From contig NZ_STGB01000005.1 in the NCBI RefSeq assembly GCF_005222815.1, forward strand, positions 558,001-622,000: a stretch of 64,000 nt of DNA, in the 5' to 3' direction. Shown piece after piece: positions 26,052 through 33,972 of the stretch; positions within the stretch are counted from its first letter, which is position 1; each line of letters opens with the position of its first letter. This stretch comes from Roseomonas sp. AR75. GTDB taxonomy: Bacteria > Pseudomonadota > Alphaproteobacteria > Acetobacterales > Acetobacteraceae. The position numbers and the translations under genes were made by a program. The notes under the pieces are model-generated. The model was given only the letters and a program-made list of their open reading frames with translations. It was not told where the DNA came from and searched no databases.

Positions 26052-27173
26052 ATGTCGAGCTATGTCGGCACTTCCGGTCCCGATACCTTCCCTGGCACGG
26101 GGGGCAACGACACCGCTGCCGGCCTGGGCGGGGCCGACAGCCTCGTCGGCCTGGGCGGCGCAGATTCGCTCAGCGGCGCGAGCGGCAACGATACCCTTCT
26201 CGGCGGCGACAACGGTGACACGCTGCTCGGTGGCCCCGGCAGCGATTCGATGGATGGCGGCCCCGGCGCCGACCGGCTCGAAGCCGGCTCGGGCAACGAC
26301 ACGCTCATCGGCGATGGCGGCGACCGCCTGAACGGCGATGCCGGCGACGACTTCTTCCTCGTCAGCGGGTCGAACAACACCGTCATCGGCGGCGGCGGCA
26401 ATGACGGCATCACCTTCGGCACGGCCGGCACCTACACGATCACCGAGGGCAACAGCGGCTTCTACACCGTCACGGGGCCGAATGGCGAAACCACGACCGT
26501 CCAGACGATGGACTACATCAGCGGCGCGGGCGGCGACAGCGTGTTTGGCGCGGGCAGCTTCCTGGTCTGCTTCGCGACCGGCACGCGCATCCGCACCGAC
26601 CGCGGCGAGGTCGCGGTGGAGGATCTCCGCGCCGGCGACCGCGTCGCCACCGTCTCCGGCCAGGGCGCGCCCTTCAAGCCGGTGCTGTGGATGGGCCGCC
26701 GCCGCGTGGTGCTCGCCGGCCATCCGAACGCCGACGCCATCGCGCCGATCCGCATCCGCGCCGGCGCCCTGGCCGAGAACACGCCGAGCCGCGACCTGCT
26801 GGTCTCGCCCGACCACTGCATGTTCCTCGACGGCGCGCTGGTCCCCGCCCGCCTGCTGGTGAACGGCAGCAGCATCGCCGTCGAGCACGGGATGCCGGAG
26901 GTCACCTACTTCCATGTCGAGCTCGAGCAGCACGACGTGCTGCTGGCCGAGGGCGCGGCCGCGGAAAGCTGGCTCGACTGCGACAACCGCGGCTGGTTCG
27001 AGAATGCGCCGGTGGCGCAGCTCGCCGTCGCCGGCACGCTCGCCGAAGCCGGCACCGGCTGGGACGCCAACCGCGCCTGCGCGCCGCTTCTGCATGGCGG
27101 CGAGAAGCTGGCCGCCATCCGCCAGGCCATCGCCGCACGCGCCGCCGCCGAAGAGAACCGCGCCGCCGCCTGA
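26052..27173 (+). CDS. RTX-repeat protein with C-terminal Hint domain (paralogue 2)
   Basis: The 373-residue protein is shorter than its neighbour: a short N-terminus (MSSYVGTSGPDTFPG) leads straight into RTX nonapeptides (GGNDTAAGLGGADSLVGLGG, GNDTLLGGDNGDTLLGG), then a beta-rich linker and the Hint domain from Cys173 (CFATGTRI). The Hint half is nearly identical to paralogue 1, whereas the RTX half differs in sequence and repeat number. It probably leaves the cell by type I secretion; the secretion genes are not nearby. A strong terminator follows at 27202. Confidence 0.85.
   Translation: MSSYVGTSGPDTFPGTGGNDTAAGLGGADSLVGLGGADSLSGASGNDTLLGGDNGDTLLGGPGSDSMDGGPGADRLEAGSGNDTLIGDGGDRLNGDAGDDFFLVSGSNNTVIGGGGNDGITFGTAGTYTITEGNSGFYTVTGPNGETTTVQTMDYISGAGGDSVFGAGSFLVCFATGTRIRTDRGEVAVEDLRAGDRVATVSGQGAPFKPVLWMGRRRVVLAGHPNADAIAPIRIRAGALAENTPSRDLLVSPDHCMFLDGALVPARLLVNGSSIAVEHGMPEVTYFHVELEQHDVLLAEGAAAESWLDCDNRGWFENAPVAQLAVAGTLAEAGTGWDANRACAPLLHGGEKLAAIRQAIAARAAAEENRAAA
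26516..27173 (+). repeat. Near-identical Hint-module repeat, copy 2
   Basis: Second copy of the 658-base module described at 25136-25793, offset 1380 bp in direct orientation. Confidence 0.95.
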
Positions 27174-27201
27174 CCGGCGCGCGCCGAACCGCGCCTGCCG
27201 A

Positions 27202-27240
27202 GCCCGGCTGCCTCCGTGGAGGCAGCCGGGCTTGTCTTTT
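27202..27240 (+). terminator. Rho-independent terminator
   Basis: GCCCGGCTGCCTCC and GGAGGCAGCCGGGC form a perfect 14-bp stem with a 2-base (GT) gap, so the loop will include the first pairs; TTGTCTTTT follows directly. It ends transcription of the RTX/Hint gene 53 bp before the chaperone gene. Confidence 0.9.
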
Positions 27241-27292
27241 CCGCCCGGCCCGGCACCAATCCATTCCCGACCCACTCCGACCCGAAGGCGCA

Positions 27293-29086
27293 ATGTCGCA
27301 GGCGCAGCCGCGCTTTATCGCCCTGACGCCGGACCGGCTGCGCCGCGGCTTCCTCCTCGTCGTGCCGCGCGACGAGGTGATGCGCCAGCATGCCGAACGG
27401 CTGCAGGCGATCGGCCTCTCCGCCGTGGCCGAGGAAGCCGGCCGCAGCCGCCCCGCGCTCGCCCGCATCCTCGATTCCAGCCTGGCCGAATGCATCGAGC
27501 TTGCCGGGCGCGATGCCGTGGCGGCGATGCTGCGCAGCCTCGGCCTCGCCCCGGTCGGCCCGGCGCGGATCGAGGCGCTGGCCAGCCCGCCCGCCAGCGA
27601 CCTGATCCTGCGCGCGGACATCCCGACGCTGCCCGAGATCGCCCCGCCCGATCCCGCGAGGCTGCGCCTCGACCGTCTGGTCGCCACGCCGGCCGAAACC
27701 GAGATCGATGCGGAGCTCGAGGCGCTGGCGCAGCGCCGCGGCACCTGGCAGCCGCTGCCGCCCGGCACGCCGGCAACGGCGGAGGACCGGCTGGTCTGCG
27801 ACGTGACCGCCACGCTGCTGCCCGCGCGCAACCACATCCCCCAGCCCGACGTGATCGGCGCCCGCCCTGGCCGCCCGGGCCACCTGCCGCAGGACTGGAC
27901 CTTCGGCGACAACGGCGCCGGCCTGGCGATCGAGGTGCTGGCCATCGAGCCCGGCGCCAGCCCGCCGCATATCCGGCTGCGCGTGCACGGCACGACCACG
28001 CAGGACGGGCAGAGCTACGTCATCTTCCACCTGCCCGGCCGCATCGCCGCGCAGCCCGACAGCAGCTGGGTCGGCTCCGTCGCGCTGCGCCCCGTCGGCA
28101 CGCCCATCGGCCTGCGCGGCGCCAAGCTGCGGCTGGAGAGCCAGGACGCCACCGCGGATGGCCGGCTGCGCCGCAAGGACGCCGCGCTGCTCGCCGGCGA
28201 TGGCGGCTTCGTCCGCTGCTACGTCTCGGAGAAATTCCCGGAGGCCGCGACCGCCTTCCTCCGCATGCCGCTGCTGTTCGACCACGCCGCCGGCGCGGTG
28301 GACTTCACCTGCGACATCGGCGCGCCGCGCCTGGTGGAGGGGCTGGATCTGGGCGAGCAGGGCACGGCGCCGCTGGCCGCGCTCACCGGCCCCGCGCAGC
28401 TTCTCGGCGCCGGCAGCGCGGATCGCGCGGGGCTGAATGCGCGGCTTGTGGGGCTGGAGGCTGGGCAGGCGCGGGACATCACGCTGCGCCTGCCGGACAG
28501 CATGGCCGACCGCGCCCTGGTGGGGCGGGAAGCGCGCTTCCTGGTCCGCGCCAAGGCGGTGCTGCGCCGCGCCGTGCCGCCGGTGGACGATGCGCTGGCC
28601 CGGGCCGCAGGCTTCGCCGACCTCGCCGCGCTGCGCGCCGGCATCGCTGCCCGCCTGGCCGACCGCGTCGCGCGGCTGCAGCGCGCGCAGCTTCGCCGCG
28701 CCGCGCTGCAGGCCCTGTTGCAGGAAGCCGGCGAGATCCCCCTGCCCGAGGAAGCCATCGCCACGGAGATCGCGGCACTCTGGCCAGGCTTCGCCGCCGC
28801 CGCAGCGCAGCGCAACGAGACGCCGGACCGCGCCGCGGCCGCCGCGCTGGCCGCGCGCCGGCTGCGCATCGGCCTGCTGGTCGCGGCGCTGGCACGCCGG
28901 CACGCGCTGTCGCCCGACGCCGCCGCGCTGCGCGCCGCCGCCACCGCGCTCGGTCCCGGCGCCGCGGAGGAGACGGTGAGCGCCCGCGCGCTGGAGGACA
29001 CGGTCATCGGCTTCATCCTCGCCCGCGCGAACGTCACGGACCGCCCGGCGAGCACCGCGGACCTCATGGCAGCCGCCGAACAATAG
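27293..29086 (+). CDS. Trigger-factor-like chaperone with an inserted beta-sandwich module
   Basis: The 597-residue protein reads as a very divergent trigger factor. Residues 1-112 match the ribosome-binding domain (LTPDRLRRGFLLVVPRDEV), but the GFRxGKxP loop is degenerate (AGRSRPALARIL). The FKBP fold starts at about 164 (EDRLVCDVTATL) and resumes at about 350 (LVGLEAGQARDITLRLPDS, then ALVGREARFLV); 428-597 is the helical C-domain (PVDDALARAAGFADLAALR, EIPLPEEAIATEIAALW). Between them, residues about 178-350 (GRPGHLPQDW, IRLRVHGTTTQDGQS, AGAVDFTCDIGAPRL) resemble a beta-sandwich seen in phage-tail or surface proteins. The start has AAGG five bases upstream. Function is unknown; a link to the RTX/Hint genes upstream is inference. 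Confidence 0.7.
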   Translation: MSQAQPRFIALTPDRLRRGFLLVVPRDEVMRQHAERLQAIGLSAVAEEAGRSRPALARILDSSLAECIELAGRDAVAAMLRSLGLAPVGPARIEALASPPASDLILRADIPTLPEIAPPDPARLRLDRLVATPAETEIDAELEALAQRRGTWQPLPPGTPATAEDRLVCDVTATLLPARNHIPQPDVIGARPGRPGHLPQDWTFGDNGAGLAIEVLAIEPGASPPHIRLRVHGTTTQDGQSYVIFHLPGRIAAQPDSSWVGSVALRPVGTPIGLRGAKLRLESQDATADGRLRRKDAALLAGDGGFVRCYVSEKFPEAATAFLRMPLLFDHAAGAVDFTCDIGAPRLVEGLDLGEQGTAPLAALTGPAQLLGAGSADRAGLNARLVGLEAGQARDITLRLPDSMADRALVGREARFLVRAKAVLRRAVPPVDDALARAAGFADLAALRAGIAARLADRVARLQRAQLRRAALQALLQEAGEIPLPEEAIATEIAALWPGFAAAAAQRNETPDRAAAAALAARRLRIGLLVAALARRHALSPDAAALRAAATALGPGAAEETVSARALEDTVIGFILARANVTDRPASTADLMAAAEQ

Positions 29087-29165
29087 CGGCCGCGCGCGCG
29101 TTGACGCTCCCCGGCGCCACGCCTAGCGTCCAGCCATCCCGCAGAAGCGATGGGAAGGGAACGCG

Positions 29166-29921
29166 ATGGCGAACGGCGTGAAGGCTGCCTGGGCTGCAGG
29201 CAAGCCCGTGGTGAACGGATGGCTCGCCATCCCCAACGGCTTCAGCGCCGAGGTCATGGCCCAGGCAGGCTTCGACAGCCTCACCGTGGACATCCAGCAT
29301 GGCGTGCAGGACTACATGTCCATGGTCGCCTGCTTCCAGGGCATGCAGCCACATGGCGTGACGCCGATGGTGCGCGTTCCCTGGAACGAGCCGGGCATCA
29401 TCGGCAAGGTGCTGGATGGCGGCGCCAAGGGCGTGATCTGCCCGATGGTCAACACCGAGAAGGAAGCCCGCGACCTGGTCTCCTTCTGCCGCTATCCGCC
29501 GAAGGGCGCGCGCAGCTTCGGCCCGATCCGCAGCGGCATCTACGGCGCCGCCGCCGACACCGCGGCCGCGAATGACGACGTGCTGGTGATCCCGATGATC
29601 GAGACCAAGACCGCGCTCGACAACCTGGAAGCCATCGTCAGCGTTCCGGGCGTGGACGCGATCTATATCGGCCCGTCGGACCTCTCGCTCTCGCTCGGCA
29701 TGGCCCCGCTGCAGGACCGGCGCGAGCCGGAGTTCCTGAAGGTGCTCGACCAGATCCGCACCACGGCGCAGAAGCACGGCGTGAAGGTCGGCATCCACAC
29801 CATGACCGGCCAGTACACCAAGGAGATGTTCGAGCGCGGCTTCAACCTGGCCACGATCATGAACGACAGCGGCCTGATGCTGACGGCCGCCCGCGCGCAG
29901 GTCGGCATCGCGCGCGGCTGA
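29166..29921 (+). CDS. HpcH/HpaI family aldolase
   Basis: The 251-residue TIM-barrel protein has the family landmarks: VNGWLAIPNGFSAEVMAQAG, FDSLTVDIQHG, PMVRVPWNEPGIIGKVLDGGAKGVICPMV (metal and phosphate-site region), RSFGPIRSG, PMIETKTALDNLEAI and VDAIYIGPSDLSLSLG. Members cleave 2-keto-3-deoxy or 4-hydroxy-2-oxo acids to pyruvate and an aldehyde with a divalent metal. GGGAAGG-like bases (GGGAA) precede the ATG. It sits alone on its strand, converging on the Bug gene. Confidence 0.92.
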   Translation: MANGVKAAWAAGKPVVNGWLAIPNGFSAEVMAQAGFDSLTVDIQHGVQDYMSMVACFQGMQPHGVTPMVRVPWNEPGIIGKVLDGGAKGVICPMVNTEKEARDLVSFCRYPPKGARSFGPIRSGIYGAAADTAAANDDVLVIPMIETKTALDNLEAIVSVPGVDAIYIGPSDLSLSLGMAPLQDRREPEFLKVLDQIRTTAQKHGVKVGIHTMTGQYTKEMFERGFNLATIMNDSGLMLTAARAQVGIARG

Positions 29922-29935
29922 CCTGACTGCGTACC

Positions 29936-29962
29936 GTGACCTGCCGATGCCCGGCAGGTCAC
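29936..29962. terminator. Hairpin between convergent genes
   Basis: GTGACCTGCC and GGCAGGTCAC form a perfect 10-bp stem with a 7-base loop, midway between the aldolase and Bug genes. No T-tract follows on either strand; a bidirectional transcript end is likely by position. Confidence 0.5.
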
Positions 29963-29990
29963 CGCGCGCGGGTCACGCGACGACCACGCG

Positions 29991-31001
29991 CTACTCGATC
30001 TTCACGCCCGCCGCCTCGATTCGGCGGCGCACATCGGCGACCGAATCCGCCACAAGCTTCGGCCCGTCCTCCAGCTTCTGGTCTGCCGGGAAGGGCTCCA
30101 TCATTCCCGCGCGCAGCTCCGCCAGGAAGGCCGGGTCGCGCAGCATGTCCATGAAGACGGCGTGGTAGCGCTGCAGGATCGGGCGCGGCGTCTGCGGATG
30201 CACGAAGTAGCCGTACCAGACCAGCAGCTCCATCTCCGCCACGCCGGCTTCCTGCACCGTCGGCACGTCCGGCGTGTCCGGCATGCGCTGCCGCGCGCTG
30301 ACGGTCAGCATGCGCAGCTTGCCGCCTTCCACCAGGCTGCGGCCGGCGATGGCGCCGGTGAAGATCATCGCCGCATTGCCCGCCGCGACATCGGTGATGG
30401 CCGGCGCCGCGCCGCGATAGGGCACATGCGTCATCGGCAGGTTGCGGGCCTTCGCCCACATCGCGATGCCGAGATGCGCGGGCGTGCCGATGCCGGCGGA
30501 GGCGTACGGCACCGGGTTCGGCTGCGCCCTGATCCAGGCTTCGAGCTCCGCCATGGTCCGCGCGGGGATCGACGCGTTGATGAACAGCGCGTTGTAGTCG
30601 CTGCCGACGAAGGCGACCGGCGTCAGCACCGTGTTCGGATCGTAGGGCGGCGGGCTCATCAGCTGCGGCGAGAAGGCGAAGCTCGCGATGGCGCCCTGCG
30701 CGATGGTGTAGCCATCCGCCGGCTCGCGCGCGACGTACTGGATGCCCACCGTGCCGCCGGCGCCGGCCCGGTTCTCCACCACCACCGGCTGGCCGAGGCG
30801 CTGGGAGAGCTGCGCGGCGACGCGGCGACCGAGCAGGTCGCTCGATCCGCCCGGTGGGAAGGGCACGACGAGGCGGATCGGTCGCGTCGGAAAGCTCCCC
30901 TGCGCCAGGGCCGGCGCCGCCAACCCGCCGAGGCCCGCGGCAAGGCCGAGCGCCATCGCATCGCGCCGGCCGAACCGCCGGGATGAATCGCTGGTGGTCA
31001 T
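29991..31001 (-). CDS. Tripartite tricarboxylate transporter substrate-binding protein (Bug family)
   Basis: The start at 31001 follows GAGGGGG at good spacing and gives a twin-arginine-like leader (RRFGRRDAMALGLAAGLGG) ending in APALA. Core motifs are FPTRPIRLVVPFPPGGSSDL, VVENRAGAGGTVG and MTHVPYRGAAPAITDVAAGN. It is 336 residues and lies 29 bases after the amidohydrolase gene, so the pair is an operon. It would bind the carboxylate that the amidohydrolases act on; no TctAB genes are near. Confidence 0.92.
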   Translation of the reverse strand: MTTSDSSRRFGRRDAMALGLAAGLGGLAAPALAQGSFPTRPIRLVVPFPPGGSSDLLGRRVAAQLSQRLGQPVVVENRAGAGGTVGIQYVAREPADGYTIAQGAIASFAFSPQLMSPPPYDPNTVLTPVAFVGSDYNALFINASIPARTMAELEAWIRAQPNPVPYASAGIGTPAHLGIAMWAKARNLPMTHVPYRGAAPAITDVAAGNAAMIFTGAIAGRSLVEGGKLRMLTVSARQRMPDTPDVPTVQEAGVAEMELLVWYGYFVHPQTPRPILQRYHAVFMDMLRDPAFLAELRAGMMEPFPADQKLEDGPKLVADSVADVRRRIEAAGVKIE

Positions 31002-31030
31002 GCGGTGATCCCCCTCTCTCGTGACGGACG

Positions 31031-31888
31031 CTACAGGCCGAGCAGCCTGGCCGCGTTGCCGCCCAGGCAACGCGAGCGGATCTCCTCGGAGTCGAAGGGC
31101 AGCGCGCGGAACTGCTCGACGCTCTGGCCGAGCGGGCGCACGGGATAGCTGCTGGCGAACAGCAGGCGATGCCCGAGATAGTAGTTGGCCGCCTTCACGT
31201 ATTCATCGGCGCCCGGCGTGTTCGGGATGTGGCCGTAGAAATCCGGCACGAGGTAGACGTTCGCGCATTGGAAGGCGACGGCGCAGATCTGCACCGTGTA
31301 GGGCCAGGCCGCGTGCGGCACGACGATCTTCAGGTTCGGGAAGCGCCGCGCCACGCGCTGGATGTGCACCGGATCGCAATAGGTCAGGTCCGGCCCGACG
31401 AAGATGGAGGAGGTGAAGGACGCGATCAGCCCGGCCTCGGCGCAGCGCGCATACAGAGGCATCAGCTTTTCGTCGTCGTCATAGAGCGGCGGGTCGCACC
31501 AGCCATTGTCGAAGGCGACGCCGCGAAAGCCCCAGCCGATGCACTTCTCGATCTCGGCCATCGCAGCCGCGGGGTCGCTGCCATTGATGCCGCCGAAAGC
31601 CAGGAAGCGCTTCGGATGCTGCTTCAGCAGCTCGACGATGTCCTCGTTCGGCACGGAGCCGTATTGCGGCGGCGACTGCCGGCCCATCACCACGGCAAGC
31701 CCGATGCCGGCGGCATCCATCTCCTGGATGAAGGCGTCCATCGAACGCTCCGCGAAGGAGCGGTAGTAGGGCATGTTCATCTGCAGCGGGCGCGCCGCGG
31801 CGGGGTCGGGATTGGCCGGGCGCGGATTGTAGATGGCGGTGGAGGTGAAGGCGCCGAAGGGTGGACGCACCCGGAAGTCGATGATCAT
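31031..31888 (-). CDS. Amidohydrolase family protein (amidohydrolase_2 type)
   Basis: The ATG at 31888 follows AGGAGAG. The 285-residue protein starts MIIDFRVRPP, where the usual HxH of the family is replaced by R-x-R, and continues with VVMGRQ, VAFDNGW and IVVPHAAWPYTVQ. The architecture is the TIM-barrel amidohydrolase_2 family (decarboxylases and 2-pyrone-4,6-dicarboxylate hydrolase relatives). Loss of the first metal-binding HxH suggests a metal-free or altered mechanism. It forms a divergent pair with the paralogue at 32046 and an operon with the Bug gene. Confidence 0.82.
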   Translation of the reverse strand: MIIDFRVRPPFGAFTSTAIYNPRPANPDPAAARPLQMNMPYYRSFAERSMDAFIQEMDAAGIGLAVVMGRQSPPQYGSVPNEDIVELLKQHPKRFLAFGGINGSDPAAAMAEIEKCIGWGFRGVAFDNGWCDPPLYDDDEKLMPLYARCAEAGLIASFTSSIFVGPDLTYCDPVHIQRVARRFPNLKIVVPHAAWPYTVQICAVAFQCANVYLVPDFYGHIPNTPGADEYVKAANYYLGHRLLFASSYPVRPLGQSVEQFRALPFDSEEIRSRCLGGNAARLLGL

Positions 31889-31943
31889 GCACGCTCTCCT
31901 GCCCCGTCGCGCATCGCTGCGACATGATCTTTCTTGTACGCGG

Positions 31944-31972
31944 ATCGCACACCTGTTCGCAGGGCGTGTCAA
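31944..31972 (-). promoter_or_regulatory. Possible promoter for the amidohydrolase-Bug operon
   Basis: On the minus strand TTGACA (plus 31967-31972) is a perfect -35 box, followed after 17 bases by TGCGAT (plus 31944-31949), a poor -10 box. It lies 56 bp upstream of the amidohydrolase ATG in the 157-bp divergent region. Confidence 0.45.
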
Positions 31973-32045
31973 CCGGCATGATCGCTAGGTGATTGACCTG
32001 TACGGCCTGTCGCCGAACACATCGCAGAGTGAAGGAGCGTATCGC

Positions 32046-32897
32046 ATGCCGATCATCGACTTCCGGCTGCGCCCGCCGGCGCGCGGCTTCCTGGGCACCA
32101 AGATCTACGCCAACGCCGCGAACCGCGACCGCTACACCCGCCGCCTCGGCTTCGACCCCGCGCCATCGGTGCAGGCGCAGTCGATGGACATGCTGGTGGC
32201 GGAGATGCAGGCGGCGGGGGTGACGCGCGGCGTCGTCGTCGGCCGCACCACGGCGACGCTCGGCAGCGTGCCGAACGAGGATGTCGCCGCGATCGTCGCG
32301 GATCATCCCGGCCTTTTCGTCGGTGTCGGTTCCGCCGACACCACGGACCGGCACCGCGCCGTGGCGATGATCGAGGAATGCAGGCGGCTCGGCCTTGCGA
32401 TGGTCAATCTCGAGCCGGGCGTGATGGACCCGCCGCTCCGCGCCGACGACCGGCGGCTCTATCCGATCTACGCGCATTGCGAGGACACGGCGATGCCGCT
32501 GGTGATCATGGCCGGCGGCGGCGCCGGGCCGGACATCACCTACACCGCGCCGGAATGCCTGGACCGGATGCTGGCGGATTTCCCGAAGCTCACCGTCATC
32601 TGCTCGCATGGCGGCTGGCCATGGGTGCAGGAGATGGTCTCCGTCGCGTTCCGCCGGCCGAACCTGTTCCTCTGCCCGGACATGTATCTGATCGACCTGC
32701 CGGGGATGGACGACTACCTGCGCGCGGCGAACAGCTTCCTGGCGGAGCAGTTGCTGTTCGGCACCGCCTATCCGTTCTGCCCGCTCGAGCCCTATGTCGA
32801 GCGGTTCATGCGCCTGCCGCTGAAGGCCGAGGCACGCGAGCGCATCCTCTGGCGCAACGCCGATGCGCTGCTCGGCCTCGGCCTGGCGGCAGCCTAG
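32046..32897 (+). CDS. Amidohydrolase family protein, divergent paralogue
   Basis: AAGGAG nine bases upstream supports the ATG at 32046. The 283-residue protein starts MPIIDFRLRPP and shares with the gene at 31031 the R-x-R in place of HxH, GSVPNEDV, PDITYTAPECLDRMLADFP, VICSHGGWPWVQEM and the LLFGTAYPF segment. The two enzymes probably act on related substrates in one pathway. Its TAG stop overlaps the stop of the converging gene (shared CTAG). Confidence 0.82.
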   Translation: MPIIDFRLRPPARGFLGTKIYANAANRDRYTRRLGFDPAPSVQAQSMDMLVAEMQAAGVTRGVVVGRTTATLGSVPNEDVAAIVADHPGLFVGVGSADTTDRHRAVAMIEECRRLGLAMVNLEPGVMDPPLRADDRRLYPIYAHCEDTAMPLVIMAGGGAGPDITYTAPECLDRMLADFPKLTVICSHGGWPWVQEMVSVAFRRPNLFLCPDMYLIDLPGMDDYLRAANSFLAEQLLFGTAYPFCPLEPYVERFMRLPLKAEARERILWRNADALLGLGLAAA

Positions 32898-33463
32898 CCG
32901 GCGAGCACCTTCTCCAGCTCCGCCAGCACGCGCTTCTCGGCGTCCGAGATGCGGCTGCTGAGGCCGAGGAAGCCGCCGGCGGCTTCGGCGACCGTGCGGG
33001 CGCGGCCGATCGTGTTGCGCGCCATCGTCGCGCGCGATTCCGCCGGCAGCGTGGCGACGATCGCCGTGGCGTAGTTCCGCCAAGCGTCGTGCAGCTTCGG
33101 CGAAGGCGGCGTCTTCAGCCAGTGCTCCAGCAGCGCCATCGCCTCCGGCTGGTCGGCAACGCCGGCTTCCCGCGCGGCGCGCAGCACCGCTTCCTTCTCG
33201 GAAGGTTCCAGCGAGCCGTCGGCCCAGGCGACGAAGACCAGCGGCGCCAGCGCCAGCGCCGCCACGCTCTGCGGGCCAAGCTCCAGCTCCACCAGGCGGT
33301 CGAGCAGCGCCTCGTCGCGGATCGGCAGCGCGGCGGCGATGGCCTCCTTGCGGGACTTGTTGCGGTCCGCCTCGCGCAGGCGGCGCACAAGCGCCTCCTC
33401 CTGCTGGGCGAAGAACGCTTCCTCGAGCGCGCGCTCGCGCCCCCTCAGTATGCCGTCGGACAT
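32894..33463 (-). CDS. TerB-like helical protein, function unknown
   Basis: The 189-residue all-helical protein contains VAALALAPLVFVAWADGSLEPSEKEAV, which fits the central TerB/DjlA-type helical core (acidic helix with DGxLxxxE). No signal peptide or membrane helix is seen, and the first 50 residues are charged (RERALEEAFFAQQEEALVRR). It follows the thioesterase gene in the same direction but with a 74-base gap. The specific role is unknown. Confidence 0.6.
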   Translation of the reverse strand: MSDGILRGRERALEEAFFAQQEEALVRRLREADRNKSRKEAIAAALPIRDEALLDRLVELELGPQSVAALALAPLVFVAWADGSLEPSEKEAVLRAAREAGVADQPEAMALLEHWLKTPPSPKLHDAWRNYATAIVATLPAESRATMARNTIGRARTVAEAAGGFLGLSSRISDAEKRVLAELEKVLAG

Positions 33464-33537
33464 GTCGGAACCTCCTCTGCCGTCACGGCCATGATGGCGT
33501 CGCGCGGCGCGCGATTCCAGTCATGCGGCGGGCAGTT

Positions 33538-33972
33538 TCATGCGAATGCCGCGATCACCGCCTCCGGGATCGGCGCGGAGCGGATGCGCCCGCTCTCCGG
33601 GTCGCGCACCGTCCAGACGCGCGTCTCGAAGCCTTCCACGCCTAGCGCGCCATCCGCCTTCAGCAGCCGGTGCTGCACATCGAAGGCGGAGCGGCGGAAG
33701 GCGGTGACGCGGCTTTCGATGATAACCTCGTCGCCATAGGCGCTGGGGATGCTGAAGGTCGCGCGGGTGTCCACCATGGGAATGCCGAGCATGCCGAATT
33801 TCCGCGTCCAGGCGATCTTCGGCATCCCCAGCGCGGCCTGGAACAGGAAGGCCGTGGAGGCATCGAACATCGCGAAGTAGCGCGGGTAGAAGACGATGCC
33901 GGCGGGGTCGCAATCGCCCCATTCGATGGTGACCGGGCGGCGGTGCACCAGCCTGGGCTCAGGCAGCGGCAT
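33538..33972 (-). CDS. Acyl-CoA thioesterase, 4-hydroxybenzoyl-CoA thioesterase-like
   Basis: The 144-residue hot-dog-fold protein has IEWGDCDPAGIVFYPRYFAMFD, the 4HBT active-site segment with the catalytic Asp at position 22. It would hydrolyse an aromatic or phenylpropanoid acyl-CoA. The start at 33972 lies 14 bases inside the thiolase gene. Its place after feruloyl-CoA synthase and thiolase suggests release of the aromatic acid from its CoA ester at the end of the pathway (inference). Confidence 0.85.
   Translation of the reverse strand: MPLPEPRLVHRRPVTIEWGDCDPAGIVFYPRYFAMFDASTAFLFQAALGMPKIAWTRKFGMLGIPMVDTRATFSIPSAYGDEVIIESRVTAFRRSAFDVQHRLLKADGALGVEGFETRVWTVRDPESGRIRSAPIPEAVIAAFA

Noticed and set aside
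25869..27293. A 474-codon minus-strand open frame opposite the second RTX/Hint gene, and its near copy at 24210-25715
   Set aside because: They mirror the duplicated Hint module; the similarity between them is a by-product of the plus-strand duplication.
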